Positions 36,308 through 49,236 of a DNA stretch of 64,000 bases are shown piece after piece (the first letter of the stretch is position 1; each line of letters starts with the position of its first letter). Source of the DNA: Nepenthes gracilis (taxonomy: Eukaryota > Streptophyta > Magnoliopsida > Caryophyllales > Nepenthaceae); NCBI GenBank assembly GCA_033239525.1, contig BSYO01000023.1, forward strand, positions 13,160,158 through 13,224,157. The letters are read 5' to 3'. The notes under the pieces were generated by a model, which was not told where the DNA came from, made no database searches, and was given only the letters and a program-made list of their open reading frames with translations. Both the position numbers and the translations under genes were made by a program.

Positions 36308-36995
36308 TGATGGGTACGATAAAAAATGAGCTAACCCAATATTCAATTGAATAAGCAATCCAATACTCTGTTTGATAAAATGCCCAAATGTTGACAACTA
36401 AAGTGAAGATACCACAGAACCCATGAAGCGACAATATTTGAATACCTAAATTAAAAGGACAAAGTTTAAATATTTAGATATTAAATGATTATAATAAGTG
36501 GTTAAAATAACGCTGAACTTGAAAATTAAGTAGTCCCATTATTAAATGGAGACTCATATTATACACTACTGGTAAAACCTCCTACAACTGATCCGAAGTT
36601 GTGTCATACACATGCATCGATCATGATATCAATTAGTCAAATTGTATCTCTATTTATAAATAAAATCTCTCCCTTAAAGAAGAAGATAGAAGTAAAGAGA
36701 GAAAAAAAAGTTATTCAATCAAATGAGTATACAAAAAGAGTATAACCCTCCAAATAAATATCATCTCCATCATTTTTATTCCCTATATTTTTTTCATCAA
36801 CATCTTTTCATATATTTAGAAAGATTGCTGATTTGAGTATCGAAAAATATTACGAGGAATGAGTTATATATATCTTTTATCTGTAATTTTTCGTTGTGGT
36901 ACATAAGATCCAAATTTATAATTATAAAAATCGGATCCGTTTATATTCAAATATCCAAATGAGGTAGTCAGCTCCACAATTCGTACGACAATGTA
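36308..36995 (+). repeat. Solo LTR, eroded, family of the 48147 element (688 bp)
   Basis: Perfect flanks AATTT lie at 36303-36307 and 36996-37000. It starts TGATGGGTACGATAA, like TGATGGGTACGCCAG of the element at 48147. It ends in ATGTA, taken as a mutated CA end. The interior word TTTGAGTATCGAAAAATATT matches TTTGAGCGTCGAAATATTTT of the same family. Confidence 0.7.
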
Positions 36996-37000
36996 AATTT

Positions 37001-38378
37001 TCAAAATGTATCAATTTTTTTTTGAGATTATATAAGTTACTTATTGTGCCGATTTTTTCAGGGATGACAACAGCAGCTTAATTTAATAATTAAATTTTAA
37101 TTTTTTAAATTTATTAGAGGTATAATAAAAACAGGAGAAGTAATTATTAATCTGTTTTTAAATTCGAATGCTCCGAAGTCGTCTTTTTTTTTTTTTTTGG
37201 TTTTTAGTGGAATTACTGGGGACCACCCACGTGACTTAAATTTGTGCACATCACGCTCCTTCCTTATTTTCTTCCCTAGACGGTGGAGAATGATGCCGTG
37301 GACAAACGGACAGGACTTACCGAAAGTCAATCAGGTCACTTACAAACGGGGTCCACGGCCACATGATCAGTAGTTATTTTTAAAATTATAATTATTTATT
37401 TTTAAATATATTTTAATTAATTTTTTATTTTTTTAAAAAATATTAAATTATAATTATATATTTAAAAATAAATAATTTTAATTTTAAAAATTAAATTGTG
37501 GTCAATTGGATGTGCAATCTCATCTACCAATCCTGGGAATTGAAGCTGGCCATGCGCTCACCTAATCCACGAATAATACAATTTATTGCGAATGACGTTT
37601 AATTATTGCTTGAAATTTATAATAATTATTTATTTTTTAATAAATAGGTTACATAATAAACTGATGTAATACTCTCAATATATTATATAATTTTATTTTT
37701 TTATGATTTGTTTGGTTTTTAAAAAATTTAGAATATAAAAAATGAAAAAGTATTTTTTATGTTTAATTTATAAGAAATGTATCGAGAAATTATATAAAAT
37801 ATAAATAAATACAAGAATATTTTCTCATTTTTTTATCTTACTTTTCTTTATCACTAAAAATATTTTCTTTTATCCCTAAAAATTATTTTTATTTTTGTTT
37901 TTCTCATCAATCAAATAAAAAGATACTTTAATAAAAAAAAATTTTATTTTAAAATGATTTTCTGTTAATATTTCAGCAAAGCTCGGGTATCTATTATTAT
38001 TATTATTGTTGTTGTTGTTGTTAACATTTTGTATAATCAAATATACTCTTAACAATGAGGAAAAGTCGCCCCATAATTAATTAAAAATAGGGTGAATGAG
38101 ACTTCCTCCCATGAACGATTAGCCTTATTATAAATAAAAATATTAATAATAGTATTATTTATGGCTATAAGAATTTAGGTATATTTAATAATATATATCG
38201 ATATTTAATATATCAAAAATAATTTTTAATATGTATAAATGATAGGTAGATGTTAAAAATTTAATGTTGATATATATTTGTCATGATACAATATTTCAAA
38301 GTCTGAATGACTTTATTGTATAGCCCACAATTACTTATAATCATATTCTAATTTAATGTCCAAAATTATTTATTTAAT
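37001..38378. other. AT-rich spacer with a GC island and a foldback
   Basis: The island at 37200-37370 has CCACCCACGTGAC (G-box core) and GTGGACAAACGGACAGGAC but no following gene. A TTA/GTT microsatellite lies at about 37996-38020. The foldback at 37381-37486 is listed separately. Confidence 0.5.
37381..37486. repeat. AT-rich foldback (MITE-like), 30-bp arms
   Basis: 37381-37410 and 37457-37486 are inverted copies with one mismatch in 30, separated by 46 bp. The central wording (TTAATTAAAAT, AAATTATAATTA) recurs in other foldbacks near 8236-8372 and 61560-61600. Confidence 0.6.
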
Positions 38379-38383
38379 TAATT

Positions 38384-39455
38384 TGTTGAGCCCCAATACA
38401 AGGGCCCATGAAAGCACGGCCCAAGAGAAAGGCCCAACGGAAGGCCCAGAAATACTCCCACAGGTCAAGAAAATCGGACGGCCTGAGAGGCCCAAAATAG
38501 ATGACCAATGGCCAAAAGACGAAACCCACGGCAGAACCCCAAGAGGTCTCGTCAGCTCATAAGGAAGCTCGAGGACAATGCCAGCAACACCCAAGTGCAC
38601 AGACACGGAAAAGACCGAGAACCCTAGAAGCCCTGCTGAATCTCAGGATCGCCCGAGAGGTCAAGAAGAGGCTCCCGGACTTTCCCCAGAAGGTCCTCCA
38701 AGAGCAACATCCTCTTACGAGTCCGCGAACTCATAAGGGGTTCTACCCAAGAACGAGGACTACCCCTATGCTCGGCAAGGATGCAAGGATGCCAAAGCGA
38801 TTTCGCCGATTAAAGGCGGAACTTGCAACCACCGCCGCCTCCATCTGGACAGAAAGACGCCTGCCAAATCAGCATCGACGCTGCACTACGCTGATCGACA
38901 CATCTAAAGCCTACCAACGCGCTAGCAGAAGATGCCTTCCCCGCGCGCGACGTTCGCAAAGATTAATGAGGCAGGTGGGACATCGCAGATGCTTGGGGCC
39001 ATCCGATGGCCGCCACGTGTCTCTTTCCCAATGGCCCCGCTTTTCTATAAATACCCAAAGAAAGTCTCTCTCTAAAGGGATTGGATTCTCTTTCCCCAAG
39101 ATTTGTTCCAAAAGAAGGCAAAGGCCCACTTCCTCTGGTCTTGAATCTCTCTCTCCCTGTGAAATAGAACGAAAGAGTGATAGAGCCTTCCAAATGAGCG
39201 ATCCTAAAAAAAAAGAGATACCAATCAATGATAAATGAAGAGGATTAACCACAACGTCAGATTCAGAAAGACTTCAACCTAAATAGTGAAGCACTTCTAA
39301 GGCCTTGAGCCTCGTGATTTTTTCTTCCCATTCAAGAGGAGGTTTTCCACGTAAAAGATTCGGTCTCAATCTTCCTATCGTGTTCATCACCTCACACACT
39401 TGTGTTGCCTGGAAACCACGGATCCGACTGGACCCCGAGGATCCAGAACGCAACA
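38384..39455 (+). repeat. Solo LTR of the 1-5424 element family (1072 bp)
   Basis: TGTTGAGCCCCAATACAAGG at its start and CCAGAACGCAACA at its end match the LTR at 4429-5424. Flanks TAATT (38379-38383) and TAACT (39456-39460) differ by one base. The interior includes CTATAAATACCC (about 39045) and TTCAAGAGGAGGTTTTCCAC. A 245-codon plus ORF (38501-39238) and opposing ORFs run through it and are taken as incidental. Confidence 0.8.
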
Positions 39456-39460
39456 TAACT

Positions 39461-42400
39461 GATTTAAACACAAATTAAATATCAAAACATCTACAAATGA
39501 CTCTAAAAACTCATCAGTTATTTTACTTAAATTATAAATAATAAAAAATATCTTAATTAAAATTAAAGTATTCAATATTAAATTTTAATATGTATTGAAT
39601 TAAATTTAAATATTCTTATCAGCCAGTGGCCATACATAGGCATTTATTAATACCTAAACTATTGATAACAAAATAATTAAATTGTGATTAAAACAACTAA
39701 AACATTCTAAAGACTATTATCTTGAAGCATTTTCTTTTGCTCTGAAAATATCTGCAATTTTATCAAAGTTTATATCTAAAAAGTTAACAAATAAGTGATA
39801 AAAATGAGTTTAATGGTCAATAAAATATGTATAAATTTTATATATGGATATATATATCGAACAAAATATATAGAGGATGATGTCATAATTAGAATATGAA
39901 ATACCGATAATATCAAATTCTTGATAAACCATGCAAAATTCAAAAATAAAAATAAGAACATTAAATATATTTATATCAAACATGCCAAAAAACGGTATAA
40001 ATATAGAAAACATGCTAATAATCATATAAGCATAAAAAATCATAAGACATAAGAAAATTGATTAATGTATATGAAAATATGAAATATACGAAAATCATCT
40101 AAGCATAGACGAATTAAGGATCGGTGATATGTCATCAATAATGACCGATATTAAAATTCGAGTTATGATTACCTTCACATAGCTAAAAATCACACGTCAC
40201 TATTTCACAACCCTATGGTGGGCTGACTATATATTATTATTTATAGTCAGAATCAAATGCCTTTTTTCTAATCAATGGATATTACATTTGATTTTTAATT
40301 TGTAAATATCATATTATGATATATCCTAATATTTTTTGTCAATTTTTTATATGATCCTTATTTGGTTGAAATTGAAAATTCTATATAAACTATAAATATA
40401 ATTGTTTCTCAAGTTGGAGAATAAATTACTCAATTAAAGTTACAGTAAAGTTTTCATTAATTTTTTTACAAATAAATAACATGTAGGAATAATTGTATAA
40501 AAATTATTAATATACATAAATATAAGTATATTTATACAAAAAATTTTAATATTTAAAAATAATTTGTATAAATCTAATACATGAGTTTTATAAAATTTTA
40601 TGAAATGAAAATAAATTTTTATATTTGAAAAGCATAATCAATTTGAGTAAGAATATATCACAAGTATAGTGTTTGAATTAGAAATACTTAAAAATTTTAT
40701 TAAAGATAAATAATAAAAAAAGAAAAGAATTTAAATATACTTGCCTCCACTTAAATTTACAAAATATTTTCTTAATTTCTTATCAAATTTACATTCTCCT
40801 TTCTTCTCTATTTTTTTTCTGCCTCATTTTCTCTTTTTTCTCTCTTCTCTCAATACATAGCTAAAAATGAGCTAAAACTGATCAGATAACCTATTTATAA
40901 CAAATTAGCAAATATACAAAATTTATATTGTCCATGAATACCTAAAAAGTATATATCAAACGCTAATATTCTAGTCCAAATATATATAAGTGTTAATTAT
41001 GCGCACATCAGAAGGTATATATATTTTATCCAAATATATTCATACACGAGTCAAACGCAGGTCGAGCACCAATTGAGCCTAACTCATCTCGATCTAATAT
41101 TTAAATTTTTAACATGAATCTGTCATTAATCTAAAAACAATTATCATTTTAATTAAATTTAGAATTATTGAAATAACTTTTGGGATTCATAATTTATGAT
41201 ATTAGTCCATATATTATATATTGGTTGATATATTCATCCATGGTGTTACCTCAACCCAAGCATCCATTAAAATGCAAGGGAAGCAAGAGTTAACTAATCA
41301 TCTCAAGCACAATATTCCTCCAATAATGTTGAGTTTTGGATTTTTTTGTGAGTCCTATACTCAATGAATAGGTCATTTGAAAGATTGTATAATGTTCACG
41401 TGAAGGCTATTCTAGTGAAGCTGGTTGCATAATACTTACATGAGATTCGTTCTAGTGAAGCAGCTCGTAGGAGGTTTTACGAGATAGACACAAACTATCA
41501 GCTCAAACATTAGGATTGGAGAAATTTTTAGTAATTTTTTGTGAGATAGCCACTTAAGTGTAAAGATTGGGTAAGAGAACCCTGAGATGATTATTTAAGA
41601 AGACAAATAGAATATAAAAAGGGGCCAACTGAATTTTTATGGCATCTAAAATTATTATTCAATATTAGGAACGTTACACGAAAAGAGAATAAAGAAAATA
41701 GATAAGAAAAAAGTGATTTGACAATCGATTGAGGCAGACAAACGAAATAGAAAAAGGGGCCAATTGAATTTTTATGGCATCTAAAATCATTATTCAGTAT
41801 TAGAAACGTCACACGAAAAGAGAATAAATAAAATAGACAAGAAAAGGTGATTTGATAATCAATTGAGATTCAACTCGAATTTAATTTTTTATCAAGATCA
41901 AGTACGTTATTTTAATTTTATTCCCTTATACATCTTACTATTTAGTTGCTCTTTTTCTTAATTTCTCTTCTTTAGTAGACTATTAGGTATGTTAGAGATT
42001 GTATTCAACTGATTATTTACTCGAGTTGTATTAAAAAAATTTCAAATGAGGTTATATTTTTAACTAATCATTTTTCTAGTAAATTTATTTAGAATTTATC
42101 CCGTAATTTTTTTCTTAATTTGAAGAGTCTTCCACATTAAATTTTATCATACCATTTATATGTACATGATTATATAATTTACCAGTTGTGTACTTATTTT
42201 ATTTCTGAAAATTTTAATAAATAATTCATCAGTTTAACCTTTTTTTAAATAAAAAAATAAAAAATAAATAAAACCACGCTGATACGTTTAGGAAACAAGA
42301 TTCAAATTTATGTGAGGTGGAGAATATTTAGTTGTCATTTTTATGTAAGCAAGGGTAAGTTTGATTCCCGTACGTAACAATGATAACTCTGAAACATTTG

Positions 42401-42663
42401 GTGAATAATCGAATATTTTAAGTTGACAGATGAACCAAAGTTTGAAATTTATAAAGATCGAGGTTGAAAATTTGAATAAATCATATGAATCTCTCTTTAA
42501 GTTTCACATCAAACGTGCTCAACAATAGCTTGTGATTAAGACATATAACCAATGAACCATTAATTAATATGAATTTCAACATTCATGGGATCGAGCAGGC
42601 TACTAAAAAAAATAATGAATTAAAGAATTATAATATATATTAAAAATAACATATTATTTTATA
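39461..42663. other. AT-rich intergenic DNA with dispersed-repeat traces
   Basis: 39770-41100 resembles 10170-11400 (AT-rich runs with AACATG and CATAAGCATA words, then a pyrimidine block) and may be another LTR family. Boundaries are not resolved. No gene is recognised. Confidence 0.4.
41601..41868 (+). repeat. Two-copy direct repeat, about 135 bp each
   Basis: 41601-41735 recurs at 41736-41868 with few changes, including AAAAAGGGGCCAACTGAATT, TTTTTATGGCATCTAAAAT and GTTACACGAAAAGAGAATAA. Function unknown. Confidence 0.8.
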
Positions 42664-42668
42664 GTATT

Positions 42669-43373
42669 TGATGCGTTTCAAGGATTTAAATTAATTTACG
42701 AATTAGGGAGCAATCTTATCTTGTCTGAACGTTCGAGTTATAACGGGTTCGATCTTTGTAATTTTAAATCTGGAATCGCTTCCCGATATATCATCCGACG
42801 CTCAAATTAATAATCTTTCTATTCGAATGTGAAAGACATAAGGAAATGGATGTGAGAATTTAGAGATGATGAGGATAAGTGTATGTATGGAGAGTTATAC
42901 TCAATTTTGTACACTCGTTTGGTGGAGTGGCTTTGATGTCTTTGCACTCATTTGATAGAATGTCTTTTTTTTTTCTCTCATTTTGTTATTGTCTTATTTT
43001 CTTTATGGGAGAGGGTTTATTTATGACGAGAGGCGTCATTTAGTTGGTGGGTGTCTGGAATCAATATGTGGGGTATGATACTGTTTTGATTTAGTGGTGA
43101 TGAACGTTACTTGTATGCGTAACGCCCACCTCAATTTAATGATAAGGCCGCATGGTTATCAATTATTGGATCGATTCAGTTGTCATTTATATTTGACTAT
43201 TAAGCAACTCATTTTTGATATTTTAATATCTTACTGTTCCAATTGTATCTCTTAGTTTATATATTTGTGCGTCATTTGCCTGGTGAGCTCTAAGGCGTAT
43301 TTATTGGGTATTGGCATTTGGGTCTCTTTTTTACTTATACATTGAATTGGCCCATTTCTGGCTGTACCGATCA
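42669..43373 (+). repeat. Solo LTR, family B copy 3 (705 bp)
   Basis: Perfect flanks GTATT lie at 42664-42668 and 43374-43378. It starts TGATGCGTTTCAAGG and ends CTGTACCGATCA. It has CATCCGACGCTCAAATTAAT, the family-B hallmark. It is almost the same length as copy 1. Confidence 0.8.
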
Positions 43374-43377
43374 GTAT

Positions 43378-44373
43378 TGATGGGGCTACCCATGACATGG
43401 GCCATTCCAGTCACGACGAGAGACAATTCGACAACTTGCCTAGTAACTAGCTAGGTCCAATGTGAGGCAGAGCCCAGGAATTGTCCAGCCAGTCCATCTA
43501 TTACGCATATGCCTATGGAAGGCCATCGGCCCAATCTTAGGAAAAAGCCTCAGTAACTCCACCAATCGTAAAAAAGTTCACCCTCCACATCTACGATGGT
43601 AGTCTGGCAGCACAAAAGATGCTGCTGCAGTAGGTTTCAACTAATGGTGATGGTGGTCAATCGTGCAAAATTGCCGTGCCTGCCGACCAACCGCAGCATA
43701 GCCAACCCATGCAAGGACAGACTTGTCCCCTATCGGCGACTACTTGCCATGGCCACATCAACATCATAAGGCGGCATCAGATATGGTGGCTCCCATTGAC
43801 GTCCCAATGGTCGGTGAATCTTAGAGGGACACTTGTCGTCAGTCATTGGTGGCAAAGCCTTCTCTATAAAGCACTATAAATTTCCTCTTCATCCATAGGA
43901 GTAGCAAAGTCCTCCCCAAACGAGAACTAGAATCAAAGAAAGAACAAAGGTCTCTTTTTCCCCGCACGGCTTTGTCTCCGCCATACAAAGTTACTCATTG
44001 TCGAGTGCATCATAATAAGCCACTCACTGAGTGTACCATACTGGAGCCGAAACCTCCGCCTTTGTAAGCCGCTTCTTGTCGAGCGCTCTCCTGGAGCCAA
44101 GCCTCCTCTCACAATCCCCATTCATATGCAATCATATATTTTATTATATCATCCTTACATCTTTCTATTTTCTCAGAAAGATTTCTAATTTAAGCGTTGG
44201 AGGATAAATTGACTTGTGAATCTCGTCAATTCTCTGACTTCTTATTTATAATTTATGGTATATAAATTCCAAGTTAGCAGTAACAGAGATCGGACCTACT
44301 TCAATTCGACCTGCGGTGAAAGATTGAGTGGCTCTCTAATCTATACCACAACCTGAAACCAAAAGACGCATCA
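43378..44373 (+). repeat. Solo LTR, family of the 48147 element (996 bp)
   Basis: It starts TGATGGGGCTACCCATGAC and ends AAAGACGCATCA. Flanks are AGTAT (43373-43377) and AGAAT (44374-44378), one mismatch. Its length equals the LTR of the element at 48147. CACTATAAATTTCC near 43870 is a TATA-like promoter. It sits directly at the right target duplication of the preceding solo LTR. Confidence 0.75.
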
Positions 44374-44767
44374 AGAATTACTTAACTTTAAAATTCAATA
44401 GCTATTATATATTCCAATAATCAATTAAATCTATTAATTATTTTAAAAAGATTATATATTTTTCAGTAATAATATTATAAAATAATACGATATTATTATT
44501 ATAGCATATGGCTTCTTAATGATTGGTAGATACATATCTAATAATGCATTGTTAACTAATCAATTGATTTATTAAGACAGTGAGATTATTAAAACACTGT
44601 TATAATGTAGAAAATCTTAGTTTATCTCAACAGTCTTTAGCTATGTATTATCCTGATTATATATAAACTTTATTAAAATTTAATCGGTCCACAATTCAAA
44701 TTTTTTTAAAACCTAACATTTATATAAAAAATAAAGAGTGGAAAAAATAAGAATTGACTGGAAAGTC

Positions 44768-44812
<45 letters not shown>
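44768..44812 (+). repeat. (AAT)n microsatellite
   Basis: About 15 uninterrupted trinucleotide units. Likely length-polymorphic. Confidence 0.95.
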
Positions 44813-44815
<3 letters not shown>

Positions 44816-47800
44816 GATGAATGGATACATAATATATTATTTAATATATTTTAAAAATAATTAAAAATATTTTTTAAAATAAAAATCCTGGCTGAAAAAG
44901 ACATTTCAACATTTCATTTCACACCGTTGTTTCATCAAATTGACACCCACTAGTATTTTTCCTACAATAAATTCATCAAATTTGGCTGAAAATTAAAGAC
45001 CGTCAATTCGTTTGTCGTGGTATGGAGAGTTTTAAAATATAATAACTTGTGATATTGCAGTTGAATTTATAATTATAAGTTCGATTTTTACTATTATTTT
45101 TTTATAAATAATCTTTATAATTAAGATGACATATTTAAAGTTTGATCACTATAGAAGCATATACTAAATGGATATCTACTGAATAAGATTCATATATACA
45201 AATTTAAAATATGAATATAATCTTATTATGTAACTGTGTAACGTTGCGTTCATCATCACTTCAAATCTATTCATGCTCTGCCTAAATATAATAGTATTAT
45301 ATTTATATTAGAATGAAGTAAGGTAAATAATAATAATAACATTTTTATATGGGAACAAAATTTTTATATATATTATATTATTTGATTTATGCATAAAATA
45401 CTTATTTTATTCAAAAATAAGTATTGTGACTATACTATAATAAGTATCGTGGATGCTAACAATTTGTGGTGGTGGTGGGAGATGGCAAGTTGAGGGTTGC
45501 TTATATTGAGCTCAGAGATCCTATCCTATAGGGTAGGATGTTTCATCTATTTTATTTTTAAAATTTTTTTTATTTTATTATAATTTTTAATAAAAAAATT
45601 TAAAAAATAATTATATAAAATATTCTGTTTTGTAAAGCAGGATCCCCCATTCATATTTGTGTTAGCTGTATATTGCTGAAACTACCAGACAATGGAGGCG
45701 TACATATCCGATTGCCATCATACTCATTGATCCTGTTTGAATTGATGTCAAAACAGTTTATTTTTTGACAATTTATCATAATAATGTTATCCGATTGTCT
45801 AATATAATGTCATTGAGTAGGGGGTTAATGAAAGTTAATTTGAAGCAATCTAGTATCATATTTGCCATATTACCTTAATTAAGGAACTAAACTAGCTTTA
45901 GGAAAATCTTTTATGTATTTGGGGGTTAGTTAATTACCTTCATTTATGCATAGAATTGGGCTTTTAAAGAAAGGAGGACCAAAGAAAGAGGAAGGGAAGG
46001 AGAAAGAGAGAGAAGTGGAGGAGAAAAAAGGGCCAACTTTAGGGTAAATAATTTAAAATTTATTGATCAATAAAGTAATGTAGGTGTATTTCAAACTTCT
46101 TTCTTTTCTTTTGCTATTAAAGTGTAGAATTTGACTCTTTTCCTAAACGATAGCATAATATTATTTATATTAAATATTATTATATGTATTTATTTATACT
46201 TTTTTTAAGTTTTATTTATCAGTATAAGATTATTTTTATAATTAGTTAAAATTATAAAATTTATAGTGTAAGATTTAAAATTTTGTTGAAACTCCATACA
46301 TTTATATGTTTGTTTAAGTCATAATAACATCATATTATGTACTTTTAGTTTTTATATTCTCAAATAACCTCATTTTATAGAGGTTTTTGTTATTTAGTAA
46401 CCATTATAATATATAAAAATACCCGTCATTCACTAGTTAAAATAATAATATTTGTCACTATCTAGGATATAATATATAAGTATATTGACTTTACATGTTA
46501 CAATTGACGACTAGAAATATTATTGGATCTTAGTTTAGCAATTTAATTTACATACGTACTTGATAGCTCTTTTCATATAGTTGATTAATTTGTTCATATT
46601 CATGTTTTCTTACCTTGTCAAATTTTAGCTCATTTTTATAAAATTTATCCTATTTCTAATCAGTGTGTTTGACATAGATCGATAGTGGGGCGGGAGACGG
46701 CCGTTTTCATAGGGCAATATCCAAAGCTTTTGAATTTCGATATTTGGATTAATGAATTTGATGCCTTAGTGTATAATTTGATATTATGATGTATATTATT
46801 TCGAATCAATGTTGTTGGATTTTGTAATATGAATGTGGTAGTATGAAGGATTTGTTTTATCTTCTTGTTTATTTTTCTGCTCCTTATTTGATCTCATTTT
46901 TTATCAGTTTTGCAGGGCTTATATTTTTATTTTTTAATTGCTTTGCCTTGTGACCCAATTTTTTGAGATATTGATTGTATAAATTTCAAATACTTTAATA
47001 CAATTATTTATTTTTCAAAAAATGAATAATGTGTTAGATTTGGTTTGCTTCCCCTAGAGACGGTTTATCGTATTTACAACCATTAAAAATAACAAATGTT
47101 GATTATCTTAGAATATTTTGTAATATATCGGTTTACTAACCTAATAAATAAGAGTTCTTATTATTTTGTTTTGGGGCATGATTTGTCGGTCCAAAGGTGC
47201 TACAATACATATCGAAACAAGGGTAGTTATTTTATTGTATAAATATCATCAAAATAGTTTTTTATTTTTATTTTTTTAAATATTATCATTCATTAAATTT
47301 TTTTAAAAATAAAAGGTTATTTTTAAGACCACAACATGATCTATCATATCCATTTAATAACAGGTCGGTGCTGCAACGCCTGGCCCTAAAAAATATCGCA
47401 GTGTTCCTAATTTAGTGGGTGACACGGCCAACTGGTAGGAATCGAGAAATATTTATTTCTCATAATAAATAATTATTTTACTATATTAGTCATTTTCTAT
47501 TATCTAATAAACTATATTTTGTAAAGATTATTATTTATATACCAAGTTTTTAGTAAAATGAAAATTTACAGTTTCATAGGACATTCCATTAAAATGAAAT
47601 CTTTCTGTTCAACCAAACTATTCCTAGCAAGTTCAAAAGTAAACTAGAAGCTTCTTTCTGTTCTTCCAGAAGATTTGATTAAGGGCACGCACGATATCAT
47701 TGCTGCACTCATATGATCACCGTATAGATTGAGTATCTTACTTAGGTTTGTACACTGTCAAATCGAAGCAATTTTTTATTATTTCCTCAAATTATATTAA

Positions 47801-47942
47801 TTTAAAGTGATATTTTTTTTTAGAAAATTAATTTTACTTGGATTTTTAAATATCAACTTTTTAAATTATAAAATCAACGCGACTTCTATAAATTATAAAA
47901 GGACAAATAGGGTTTGATTTGACTTTAAAATAGGAGAAATAA

Positions 47943-48057
47943 TATTTATATATTTATTTATATTAAAATTATTAAAATTGGTTTGGAGAGAGATGAGAGA
48001 GAGAGATAAAATTTGCACATATATTTAATAATTTTAATATAAATAAATATATAAATA
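47943..48057. repeat. Perfect 32-bp foldback (MITE-like)
   Basis: 47943-47974 and 48026-48057 are exact reverse complements around a 51-nt loop that contains a GA-rich run (GAGAGAGATGAGAGAGAGAG). The perfect arms suggest a recent, hairpin-forming insertion. The target duplication is not clear in the AT-rich flanks. Confidence 0.75.
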
Positions 48058-48146
48058 ATATATATTTTTAAAAAATAATACCTTATGTTTTTATTTTTCT
48101 GTCATTCCACGTTCAACTTAAAATTTTAAATATTTTCATATAAACC

Positions 48147-49141
48147 TGATGGGTACGCCAGTAATGGGCTTGCCCAGAAAGGAGTGATGGCTTAGAATCG
48201 CCACAGCTCATTTACACCAGAACGGTCAACGTCCCACGTTGACCGATTGGAAGCCAAAGAAGACGGAGAAATTTGGACGGCTAACTTCCAAGACGGTTAA
48301 CACTTCTGTTAACTGGAATCTTAATCACTTGAAGACCAAGCTTAACGCGGCTCAGACCCAACTTGGCCGACGCATCTGTTCACGACCAGCAACGTCTTCT
48401 TCCCTGATTGCGCGCTTCTCATAGAAGGCAATCCATTCAGTAACGGTCATCAGCAGATCTAACGTGCATCCCTAAAGGAAGGCGACAGAATTCTCTCATT
48501 ATCTGTTGTTAACCCTAACAGTTATAAAAACGCAGAAGAAAAGTAATTAAGACAGCGACCGTTACTGTCACAAAAGCTCTTCGCTAAAAGAGGAAGCAAT
48601 CCCAAAGAGCACGAGAATCAAGCTCTTCTGCACAATGAAGACTGCCGAGGCCAGCACTTATAAAAGGCCACGAGTCTTCACTCCAAGAGAGGCTTTCAGA
48701 CACGCTAGAATTCGCTCACACACACTTACATCCTCCAACGATCTTACGCTCTTAGTTATTCCTGCTTACCCATGAGAAGCCATCTTCCACAAAGCTCCCA
48801 TGCTTTCAGAAGCACAATTATCACTCTCTCTACTACGTTCCTAGTGAACACAATACTTAGAGTTTACGCTTCTCACGAGCCCTAAAGCCTCTCTCGACGA
48901 AGAGTACAAACCCATCACAGCACTCTCCGTATTTTTATCGCTTTCGTTACTTTTACCTTTCAAATTTGAAGGCCATTTACGGACTTGAGCGTCAGAGTAT
49001 TTTCGTTGGGATAACATTTCGCCGACGCTTGACTTCTTGTTCTTAGTTGTGGTGTGCAGGATCCGAACTCGGTAGACGGAGATGAATTTAGACGATCTAC
49101 TTGATCCGAATCTATTCGAAACTTGGATCCAGTACGCATCA
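48147..49141 (+). repeat. 5' LTR (995 bp)
   Basis: It starts TGATGGGTACGCCAG and ends TACGCATCA. It pairs with 60359-61355. Confidence 0.92.
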
Positions 49142-49142
49142 T

Positions 49143-49160
49143 TGGTGCCGTCTGTGGGAA
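49143..49160 (+). other. Primer binding site-like motif
   Basis: TGGTGCCGTCTGTGGGAA follows the LTR by one base, as in the element at the window start. Confidence 0.65.
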
Positions 49161-49236
49161 ACGCTTATGAAAAGCCAACCCCTTTGTTTAGATATTCTCC
49201 TCAGCTACACCTTCTAAATCCACGCCATCAACTAAA

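Larger units (their letters stand above)
44379..48141. other. AT-rich intergenic DNA, no gene recognised
   Basis: It contains a trinucleotide microsatellite and a foldback (listed separately). A purine-rich patch lies at 45970-46030. No ORF of note. Confidence 0.6.

Noticed and set aside
38501..39238. 245-codon plus-strand ORF
   Set aside because: It lies wholly within a solo LTR with target duplications on both sides; opposing frames are equally open and no domain is seen.
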